Assembly (NCBI GenBank): GCA_037783545.1
Contig: JBBELK010000024.1
Span: forward strand, 1,798,001-1,862,000
From: Henricia sp. BOLD:AAB3569
Taxonomy: Eukaryota; Echinodermata; Asteroidea; Spinulosida; Echinasteridae
Length of the DNA: 64,000 nt
Reading direction: 5' to 3'
The notes beneath the pieces are model-generated. The model was not told the DNA's origin. It searched no databases and worked only from the letters and a program-made list of their open reading frames with translations. A program made the translations under genes and the position numbers. This document shows positions 29,011 through 38,700 of the stretch, one piece after another (positions within the stretch are counted from its first letter, which is position 1; every line of letters starts with the position of its first letter).

Positions 29011-31337
29011 GTATAACGCATCTTCCTTTCGCAAGGGTCTTTCCTGCACTCGTACCTCGCTTGCAGGAAAGACCCTTGGGAAAGGAAGATGGGTATAACG
29101 ATGAGCGAACATAATACTTTCTCTTTTTTCTTGCATTTAAGATTTTTTCAGCCGCATGTTGCCTTTTTTTGTGCCTATAAATTGTCTATAAATTTTACAT
29201 AGTTTACCGTGACATCGTTTACTCGTCATAGCATAACCTATAGTTGTTATCTAAAAGATCAGAGTCATCTTTATATTTTTGTCACAGATCCAGAAAACGT
29301 GCCTAGCAAACGCATCACATCCAGTCAAGCACAAAGCAGCTACCTTCGAGGTATAGTTTTTATAAAATAGATCCCTCAAAGGTTTTAGGCGCAGTCATGA
29401 TTTAACACGACTTACTATATAGACCGTGTAAGTCTCGTTTCGGGTCACACTTCCGGAGACCAGTCAATGGGGTTTTAACGTTGTGGCGATCTTCTTTAAA
29501 TTATGACTTTACCGTACCGCGTTTGCAAGCGCCCAAACACCAATAAATGGACAAGCACCTTAAAATCTATTGATTCATTAGATAGAATGAAGAAAATGTT
29601 GTCCGAGTTTGTCACAAACAATTACAAATGTTTTACCTTTTGTTTCCGGTTTGCACGTACCTTTACGAAAGGCAGGTTCAGGCTTGGTGCATCTCAGAAA
29701 TATTAACGTGTCTAAACAAATACCTGGTTTGAAAGACAATTTGAACGTTCACTTCTGTTGCGGTGTACGAGACTAGGTGTCAAAATGGTACCGAAAAAAA
29801 ACCCGGTCATTGCACGTGGTTGAGCTCCTATTTGAGGTCTCCGGAAGTCGACGAGTCTCGCGGAGTCTAGATTGGTTCCCGATCCCATCGCTTATTGCGA
29901 AAATATGGGGATCGGTAAAGGGCAGCCATTACCGGGCAGAATTCTGTCCGGTCACGTGGTTATTATTATTAATATATATTTTAGTAAGCGCGTATATTTT
30001 GCATTGACATTTGTAACCCGGCCGTGCGTGTCGAACATATCCAAATGCAAATAAAGTACATTGCCTGAAGCATGCAAAGGGTTTCGCCAATTTTTAAATA
30101 TAAAACACACAATGCGCACGCGCAAAGACGGCTAATCACAGATCAAGATGAAGCGCACTTTACCTGTCCCTATATTCTCCTATTCTCCTATGCATGTGGA
30201 CGGGAACCATTCTCGAGGTCAACTTACACGGTCTATTGGCGAAAAGTGTTTTCCATACACATGTAGGCCTATATATGGTCTGTAATAAGTATTATTTCCA
30301 ATTTTTTTTAATCAATCAAATAAATCAAAATCACGGTTAATGCTCCTCACTAAGCAATCGTTATTTTGCCTTAATTATTTTATTGAACAGAGAAGCTAAA
30401 AGCCAGAGAGGAGAGTCGGCCTCTACTCCGTCCAAATCCTGCAGCAAAGAAAACAGACCATGGTGCAATACCCGATCCCACAGAGCCCGATCCCACAGAG
30501 CCGAAGAGTCGGCCTCTACTCCGTCCAAGTCCCGAAGCAAAGAGAATAGACCACGGTGCAATACCCGATCCCAGACAAGTATGTTATGCAATGGCAATGT
30601 GCACAAATAATGATTTCTTCAATTAGCCACCTTCTTGTTTCCTCCTCATAGTTTATGCAAACTTGTAAATCAATCATCAATGAGCCTTTGCGATTGCGCA
30701 CAAAGTTCATGACGAGCCCCTTTGAAGAAACGGAACCTTGCCATACACCAATCCGAAAGCCGAGGACCTGGGGCCAATTTCATGGCGCTGCTAAGCACAA
30801 CAATTTGCTTAGCACAGAATTTGCTTAGCACGCCAATTTGTGTTCTTCGCAAGGAGAATACCTTTCAATACACATCACTTGCGATTTTGGCTGGCATTCC
30901 ATTTTTGCAAAATAAAGCAAACAAATCCTGTGCTAAGCAAATTGTTGTGCTTAGCAGCGCCATAAAATTGGCCACAGTTCTCTGTACGTCCGCTATAACT
31001 GGGGGCCATCCAGTGTCATGGACTGTACGTTACATTATGTTGTCACTTTGTGCATTATTTAATTTTAACAACAACACAGAACGAACATTTCATGGCACTT
31101 GATGGCCCCCAGTTATGGCGGACGCTTAGGGAAGGAATCCTTAGTTAGCGGATTCTGATGTATAGTATCTATAGTTCCCTCAAATTGCCATGTTCGTGTA
31201 TTAAAGTTTCCATTCTCTTCCTATAGGCTGCCAGTATGAGAGGCGAGAAGTTAAACGAAGCTGAGCAGGCAACCGATCGGATGAAAACTGCCGCATACAG
31301 ATGGAGCCAAACAGTAGCCTTACTGAAGAAGACGTAG
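28953..31337 (+). CDS. Lipid-anchor-type small protein with R-SNARE-like tail, 4 exons
   Basis: Exons 28953-29010, 29288-29350, 30391-30578 and 31227-31337 join in phases 1, 1 and 0, giving 139 residues. The start MGNCCGGEDDS has glycine at 2 and cysteines at 4-5, the pattern for N-myristoylation plus palmitoylation, so membrane attachment is likely. The middle is proline-rich, with a duplicated block (SRPLLRP to HGAIPDP). The tail, RGEKLNEAEQATDRMKTAAY then RWSQTVALLKKT, resembles the C-terminal half of R-SNARE coiled coils such as VAMP and tomosyn; the half with the central arginine is missing and there is no transmembrane segment. A role in vesicle fusion or its inhibition is possible but unproved. 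Two overlapping upstream ATGs and a fold-back insertion at the first donor are unusual. I do not recognise the family. Confidence 0.65.
29019..29091. mobile_element. 73-bp fold-back insertion at the first splice donor
   Basis: Perfectly paired ends CATCTTCCTTTC and complement, with AAGGGTCTTTCCTGCA stems around a short loop. Flanked by GGTATAACG at 29010-29018 and 29092-29100, an exact 9-bp target duplication that includes the last exon base and the first eight intron bases. Confidence 0.9.
29288..29350 (+). CDS. MGNCC gene exon 2
   Basis: Encodes PENVPSKRITSSQAQSSYLR. Acceptor TTGTCACAG, donor GTATAG. Serine-rich and polar; no domain. Confidence 0.6.
29421..30234. mobile_element. TIR element in intron 2
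   Basis: Ends AGACCGTGTAAGT and ACTTACACGGTCT. Its interior contains the dispersed block GATTGGTTCCCGATCCC to CGGCCGTGCGTG (29870-30065), also found inverted at 38905-39110 and partly at 2305-2400. The short frames inside match no known protein. Confidence 0.65.
30391..30578 (+). CDS. MGNCC gene exon 3, with internal duplication
   Basis: Two copies of a 93-bp in-frame unit starting AGTCGGCCTCTACTCCGTCC (30414 and 30507). A smaller 15-bp doubling gives PDPTEPDPTEP. Acceptor TTGAACAG, donor GTATGT. Only the frame in phase with exons 2 and 4 gives the SRPLLRP repeat. Confidence 0.6.
30772..30973. mobile_element. MITE with GCTTAGCAC ends
   Basis: Inverted arms GGCCAATTTCATGGCGCTGC and TGCTAAGCACAACAATTTGC, about 45 bases each, in intron 3. 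No coding. Confidence 0.8.
30988..31123. mobile_element. Short TIR element, intron 3
   Basis: Ends GTCCGCTATAACTGGGGGCC and complement (GGCCCCCAGTTATGGCGGAC). 136 bp. Confidence 0.8.
31227..31337 (+). CDS. MGNCC gene exon 4, R-SNARE-like coiled coil, stop
   Basis: Encodes AASMRGEKLNEAEQATDRMK and the final RWSQTVALLKKT, stop TAG. Acceptor CCTATAG. K-L spacing and AxxW positions line up with the VAMP tail (DQKLSEL, then ASQFETSAAKLK). Confidence 0.65.
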   Translation, partial: AASMRGEKLNEAEQATDRMKTAAYRWSQTVALLKKT

Positions 31338-31565
31338 GGTGCGCAAGAGACCACCTCTAAAACAGTGACTACATATACATGTATAATGGCTTTTGGCATA
31401 TAACAATCAACTCAACGATGTAGTCGTGCCCAGTCGACTGTTTTGAATAATTACGGACGTTCAGATTGTCACATCGATTATGTGCACTAAAGACGTGATG
31501 ACGTCATGTTCAGGTTTTAGAAAAAGTCTCCCATACTCTTGGTACTAACAGTACCAAGAGTACTT

Positions 31566-32942
31566 GAGCTGTGAGCTGTGAGCTGTGGCATCATTAGCGA
31601 CCTCTCGCGATAAACTGTATGTTGCCAGCAACTAGGCTGGTTACCTGAATATCTTGGTCCGAAATCCAGACTTACACGCGCGTGTAAGTCTGGATTTCAG
31701 ACCAAGATATTCCGGTAACCAGCCCACGGACGTATAAATATACGTCCGTGAACCAGCCTAGAGCAAGTTCGGGCGGGCGACTATAGTTAACGAGACCATT
31801 GTCGATATGGAGCATACAACTCTATGATACGGAGCAAGCTCGGGCGGGCGCGCGCGGCGACTATAGTTAACCAGACTAACCTACCCCCGGGGCTTGGTTC
31901 CTCTAGTCAATCTAGCTAGTCAATCTAGCTAGTCAAACCACGCAGCGTTCGGGTGGTATCTACATGGTTTAGTCTATAACTATTGTCGCCCGCCCGAACT
32001 TGCTGCGTGGTTTGACTAGCTAGTCTGGCTTGAGGGACCAAGCTCCGGGGATAGGTTAGTCTAGTTAACTATAGTCGCCCGCCCGAACTTGCTCCTAGTT
32101 AGTCTGGTACCCGGACCAACATTATTTGACAAGACTGAATTTAAGGTCCGGCAGCCGCCAATTTCGCCATTTTGAAACAGGAGGAATTCATCCTTTTTCC
32201 GAAAGTTCCCGAAGTTACCCGAATGCACGTCCGGTCGTCCGGACGTTACCGTTAATCGTCGGGTACAGTTCGTCATTGTTTCGAGAATTTGAAATGACGT
32301 CGCGTGCACGTACGTACGCGTGCCGCTGTGTGTGTATTTATGGTGATGCCACGGATTTAAAACTACGCAGTGGCTAGGCTATAGTTACGTGATTGCAACA
32401 GCAGATTAAAACTACATGACATGTACAATATATGGAGCTCACTGGGTGATGCAGACAAGGTTTGAATTTTCTTTTTGATGCTAGCCTACATCATGTATAT
32501 TATTATTAATTGAATATTGTAAGGTTAATATTAGACCTAGTAACTGAGTCGTTGGCCCTGTTTTTTACGAATTGTTTATTTTTTTGGGTTAGCCCCCCCC
32601 CCCTCCCCCCCACCCCCCCTAAAAAAAAAAACGACTCAGTTACTGGGTCTAGGTTAATATATTAAATTTGTATTGGTCAAATATGGAATAACCCCTTTCA
32701 AATTGTTGTACACTCATGCCATACAGCGCGCGCGAGCGCGCTTTGAAAAACAACGGTTATGTGCTTCTAAAAATAAATGCATAACGCAATGCGTAAAGTG
32801 CTATTTTAAACACGACAGTAGCCGGTCCTCATATTCAGTCGTTGTATGTGGAATATGTGGAGCGGGAACCAGTCTAGCTCCTAGTTGCTGGCTACAGTTT
32901 ATCGCGAGAGGTCGCTATAATGATGCCACAGCTCACAGCTCA
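31566..32942. mobile_element. Composite inverted-repeat block, cruciform-prone
   Basis: Outer ends GAGCTGTGGCATCATTAGCG and complement, continuing through TCTCGCGATAAACTGTA. Inside are a near-perfect 88-bp palindrome (31636-31723), a 25-bp palindrome (31726-31750), four GAGCAAGTTCGGGCGGGCGA words in both orientations, a copy of 3070-3410 inverted (32345-32880), and a small inserted element (32532-32651). Confidence 0.7.
32532..32651. mobile_element. Small element with 9-bp target duplication
   Basis: Ends TAGACCTAGTAACTGAGTCG and complement, flanked by GGTTAATAT on both sides (32523-32531 and 32652-32660). Centre has a C-rich run. It interrupts the repeat shared with 3070-3410, which confirms the insertion. 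Confidence 0.85.
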
Positions 32943-35188
32943 TAGACTTGGACAAGGCTATGGTACTGTCGGTCTTTTGCCAAAATAATTTGATTATGCT
33001 GATTGATTGGAAGCAATGATTATCCTAAATACAAATTTAAAACTAAGATCCGTATGCTACTCTTTACTGAAAAGAAATTGCTTAATGATGTTTGAGGCCG
33101 TGTCTAAATGCATTGGCTGCTTCTCGAAATGTTTACACACTAGTCCGAGTCAAACCGACTATTTAACCACAGACCTAAAGAACCTATAGGTTCTTTATGT
33201 CTGTGTATTTAACGGACCGTTAGAATGCAATAGCGCCCCCATTCGACGTTACTTTCTTGGCTATAAATTTAATGGCACAAGGCCTTTGTCCTGCCAGTTT
33301 TATGCAGTGTCTGAACTCGGTGAATTGCATAATTTCACACAAAAGGAAATGTCATGACGCTAAAGTCCCAAGACATCCTTCAGTACTGGAAACCGTGTAT
33401 CATCTTATCGCGGCCCTGCATTGCCCCAGAAAACGCAAGTTCTCCAAGAAGTCTTATAAACGTGACTAGTATTTGGCCGAATTGAAACTTGGACAGATGC
33501 AATTTTCCAACTCGGCTCTGCAACTACTTTACTTCTTCCCCGCAAGATCTTAAGAGCGCCACCAATACTGAACAAACGTTGGTCACATACACGCCAGAGT
33601 ATAATTTTAAAATTCTTATTAATATATGTTCGTAAATTAATTAAAAACTATGAATTGTAGGATAGGGCGACAAATCGTGTGTAAAAAAGGTATATTAGGG
33701 CGACGTGCTCAATAGGGCGACATTTTGGTGTCGCCCTAATATTTTTGAGTTTAAAAATAATTTTTTAAGGTCAAAAACCATTTTTTTTTTAAATCGAGAA
33801 CCATTTTTATTAGGTCTAGAACCGATTCTCTTAGGTCTGGAACCATCTCTGGAAGCTTTGGGTAAAAAAATAAGGTGTCATTTTAAGTGATTTTTGCCGA
33901 AATTTCGGTGGTCTCCGGGGAGAGTCTTCCCGAAATGTCGCCCCATTGCGGCACTCAGGGTTGTTTAAATTTGTATTATTATTGAATATGACATATTTAT
34001 CCACAGTACTTATCTGATCTGCTTAATGAAAGTATTATTGTATTGTGAAAAATGCGAGATGTGGGGAGAGTTCCTTTATTTCTTTTTTTTAGGCTTTAAA
34101 ACGACATGGGGACTTGGCTCGAGAAGTTGATGTGCAAACCGTTTTGGCAAATCATTGAAATTATTATCAAAATGTAGCACCCTCATTATGTTCATAGTAT
34201 TAGAAAACAGTGCTATAATTTCGTGTTTATATAAATGCTGCAGTACTAACTATATGAATATTCATGCACCACACTTGCAGCCAACTTTTGAACAGAGAAA
34301 GCTTTCAAAATAGATCAAGCCATACAGGCTAATAATAATGCAAGTTTTAGAGGGGACTTGAGGTGTGGACACAACGGGACTATTAGCAAAATGTCTCAAA
34401 TCAAATCAAGTCAAGGTAGGTGACAAGTGTAAGTCATGTACCGAGTTGCGGTGCACGTCGGTCTGTTGTATTGTCTGTAGTGCGTTGTAAACAAAGGCAA
34501 CACGTGCGATTTGTCCGACATGTTTCAGTGTTTCAGGGGAGTGTGCTGCATCACAGGGCGATTCATAAGCTATTTTTGTCATCAAAATTGCTGTAAAAAA
34601 ATTACCCTTGTAATTCACTAACACTGACACATCTGCATGTTCCTTAACCTTCATAGGCCGACAATAAACTGTACAGCACCATAGCCAATAGTTTAGGCAC
34701 TGACAAGTTCTTCAGAATCTTCATGTGTATTTTCGGTTTCGGTACATGTAGTTTTATTGTGGCACATCTACCTGTAGGATAGGCCTACGTTCAGTATAAT
34801 GGACAACCGTAGTGATGTACTTTTGGCCGCAGTGCGGACCATTTTGACACAGTACTTGCAATCCGAAACTCGAAATATTTGATACTTTTGATCCGATGCT
34901 TCTAGATGGAAAAAAAATAATGTTTTGTCTCTGTTTACATTATTTAAAGAAAAACATTGGGCAGGAGTACTGAACTTCCGTTCCAAAGATCGATGTAGCA
35001 AAGGTCAAGTGTGAATTAATTGGCCTGAATGTTCAAGTGGTAGGATTAGAAATATCCGTGACCCGTAAATTTTGTCTTGGATTTGACATCCATATAGGCC
35101 TATAATGCATTTTTCGAGAAAAAAAGGTTGCTGCTGGATTTTGAGAAAAATGAGTTTTCACTTGTTTACTTATAAGACAGGCACACAT
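32943..35188. other. Intergenic, no gene seen
   Basis: A 38-bp palindrome lies at about 33172-33206 (ACAGACCTAAAGAACC and complement). AGGGCGACA words recur near 33663-33740. No exon recognised on either strand. Confidence 0.4.
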
Positions 35189-35258
35189 GTTTTATTTATT
35201 TTAAAAAAATAAATAGATCAAAGTGTTTTATTTATTTAAAAAAATAAATAGATCAAAG
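35189..35258 (+). repeat. Two-copy AT-rich tandem repeat
   Basis: GTTTTATTTATT, A-run, then AAATAGATCAAAG, present twice in a row, about 35 bp per unit. Confidence 0.8.
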
Positions 35259-35284
35259 TTTGTATTAAAGTGTATGTCGAAGAA

Positions 35285-35662
35285 TTTCATTGGTTTTCAC
35301 GCTTCGTGACCTTTTCGGTAAACCACGATGATTGGACGATTCCTGGTTGTCGTAATGAATATGTATGTTAACCAGTGATGCGTTTCCTCGTTCCCCGGAG
35401 TTCATGCGTACGTTTTTCTCGTTTGCCGTGGACGTTGTGCACGCGGACTACATGCGGTGTGTTTGCGGTTTCAGCCGGCACGTTGGTGGTGAATGGAAAA
35501 GGGGGCTGGACCGGATTGTTGGGAGAATAATTTTGGGGGATAAGGCTACCAAAACAACCCGACCCGACGTGCTTGGAGTAACTGAGAAACCGTGGTTTAT
35601 CATCCCGTGAATGTCTCCACTTGTTGCGTCACTTAGACCGTGATTTTCAGCACACGAAAATC
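35285..35662 (+). promoter_or_regulatory. Candidate KLF promoter and 5' leader
   Basis: Inverted CCAAT boxes (ATTGG) at about 35290 and 35331 precede a GC-richer leader. Upstream ATGs exist in the leader, so translation of the KLF start may be regulated. No initiation site is provable. Confidence 0.35.
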
Positions 35663-35764
35663 ATGGACGTCTTTCCCAGCGGAGACATTTTTCAGGAGCT
35701 GAAACTGTTAGACGAAACGGGTTGTTTTTCGGCGATGCCTTCGCTTGAAGAGCACTGGCATCAG
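35663..35764 (+). CDS. KLF6/7 exon 1
   Basis: 34 residues starting [20 protein letters not shown]; start chosen because MDV is the family start, though an in-frame ATG lies 14 codons upstream. Donor GTAAGC, phase 0. Confidence 0.92.
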
Positions 35765-38700
35765 GTAAGCATGACATGTGATTTCTGTGACATTTACTCC
35801 ACGTGACTGGAGTTGCAGTTTGAAACAATTGAGTAACATGTTTTAGCTAGTGAAACGTGCATGGGGTTGTGTTATTTGTTTGCAAATTGTGCTTAGAGTT
35901 AATATTAGACTAGTTCTAGTACTAGTACTACTACGCTAGCCCTACAAACAGGGCTGTGTAAATCATGGCTCACTTTTGAAATCTGACTTACTGTCGCCCG
36001 GGCTATAGACCCCTTGCACGGCGGCCATGACAGAGGGCAGTCACATTGTCACAGTGCGTCATGCACGAGTAGGCACTTTATGGATCTATTGTCACATCAT
36101 TTAAATATGAAAACCTGCCCTCTGTCATGGCCGCCGTGCAAGGGGTCTAGTATTACAGCCCTGCTGCAAGGCTGTACAAAAATGCATGACGTCGAAACTG
36201 CCGAAATCCGAGATAGTTTTACTGCAAATATCGTCCGAAGTACATCAGACAGAGCACATACACATAAACCATTGTAATCCTGAGATTAAAGCTTACGGAA
36301 TTGTCAATTTGGCCATCTACGGCGTCTTGAAAAATGGAACAATATTCTGAACAATGTTCACTTCTGGCATGTCTGGGCTCCTTGACTTCTCATGATCGAG
36401 AAGCGCCACCATCGTCAGAGCAGATCAGCTAAGATGGCGTCACCCATAAAAGAACGTTTTTCAAGACGCCGTAGATGGCCAAATTGACGATTCCGTAAGC
36501 TTTACCGTTATGTTATGAAACACTAAACTCTCAGGATTACAATGGTTTATGTGAAAGTGCTCTGTCTGATGTACTTCAGACGATATTTGCAGTCAAACTA
36601 TCTCGGATTTCGGCAGTTTCGAAGTCAGGTATTTTCGTACAGCCTTGCAGCAGGGCTGTAATAGGCGATTGTAATAAGCCAGATTTCAAAAGTGAGCCAT
36701 TTACAGCCCTGTTAGTAGGGCTAGTACTATACTAGGCCTACATGTATAACCAAAGATTCAGACCTTGTGAAGTTGTGTACAAACCATTATGAATATGAGA
36801 CTGCCTGAACATTGTTTACGCAGCTCCATAGCAAAGGCATGATGGAGCTGCGTATTTCGTGGCACGATTGTGGTGCGCGCGCATTGCTGACGAGCCTGTG
36901 CCTTTAAATTCCATATCCGGCCACTGAAGATTTCTCGAGTTCATTACCATACATGACACCCAGGATTTGCCTTTTCATGATCTAGCATAAACCGTGTAAA
37001 AATTTTAGTTTTATGTTTATAAAAACACAAAATTAAGAGGAAGAAAGACTTATGAAAAACGTGTCCCATGGGTTTAGTACATAAAAAACCAGTGGGTTCC
37101 CGTGCAAGGTAATCTTTCCATTCTTTAAAATAAAAAAATTAAAATAAAAATTCAATAAAAAAATAAACATGGAAAACAAAAATGATACGCAAACTTGTGT
37201 AGAATTTGAACCCACGGTATTGCAAGTGGTATGCTTAACAACTGTGCATCACGTAAATTGCCGATGCTGTGCAAAAATTTAACTCCATTTTAATTTTTAT
37301 GTGTACTGTTTTGTGTTGAAAAAAATGCATTTAACGTTTCTGCAGTTTTATATTTTTTAGATGCAATATTTTGTTTAAAAAAATGTTGATCTGAAAATCC
37401 CTCTTTTCCTTTTTTGTTAGGGCCTACATTGTTTTTAATAAAAGCCTTGTTATGACCACAGTCTTTTCTCTTTGACCGTGTTTACACTTGATCCCGAGCT
37501 CGGGATCGAACACCGAGCTCGGGATCAGCCCCGGATCACAAATAGGTGTAAACGCTCTCGGAACCAAACTGGCCCCGGATCAGACCCCGAGATTTTGGTC
37601 TCGCGATGGCGGAGGGTTCGATCCCGAGCTCGGGATCAGTTTGCGGTTAGCTGGGCAATAAATCTTCCCGACATCCTGTTGCGGGCTAAAGCGCGCGAAA
37701 ATTCCAGGGGAGCCAGCGCTCGTATTATGTACACGTGTACACGTAGTGCATGTATACACGCACACAGGTACCACTGGTTCCATGCATTGTGTGCAGGCAT
37801 ATATGCCTGGACAAAATGCATGATACCCCGACGCGACTCATGTGATGCAAAGCTGAGAATCTCGATCGCTGGTGTCCGTTACGAAAACACAACGTACTAC
37901 AAACGTAATTGGTATCCTGCATTCAGCAATCTCTTTTGCGTGTCCGATACAAACTTCACACGTTGAGAAAAAGTGTTTCTGTATTTCCTCTACTTTCTGC
38001 AACTTCTCTACTTTCTGCAACTATCTAGCGACACTTTGTCATTATCATACAGCTTAGTTTTTAGTTGTTATATCAAGGATTTCGGAGTGTCATTCAACGA
38101 TTTCCGACATAGCATAAGTTGACATTATTTCGTCGTGAAGAGAAGTTGACGAAGACGAAGTAGCCGAGTCGAGTTGTCTTCGTGTGAAAAGATGGCAAAC
38201 GAAGTTCGCGGGCGCTCGTGGAGCAACGACAAACTGGCGAAGTTTTTGGACATTTGGGCCAGCGCAGAAATAATGGCTAAACTGGACGGAACATCTCGGA
38301 ATTCTGCTGCGTTAGCTTGACCTTTGACTGCAACTTCTGGCTCCGCGCTCGGGATCAACAACAGATATAAACGCGGCACTCGAGACCATTGCGGTTAACC
38401 TCAACACATTCTTATCAGGGGGTCAATCTTGATCCCGAGCTCGGGACCAGTGTAAACACGGTCTTTTTGAGCCAAACAAGGTCAATGTGCTAATCAGTTT
38501 CCTTCAATAGGTTATTATTTTCAACAGTTTAATGCAGCCTTGGCTGCTGGCTGGCCTTGCTCCATGAATATGTTGCCAGGAAAATTTAAGTCATAATGAC
38601 ATTTTTCTCATTGACTGGGTTGGAGTCCCACAGTGCTATTTTCTCTGTAATATTTAATGGTAAGCCTGTCAGTAATAAAAGCAAAGCCCTAGATTTCCCA

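Noticed and set aside
37472-37966. 164-codon frame as a transposase
   Set aside because: Spans palindromes of the Harbinger derivative and has no catalytic motif.
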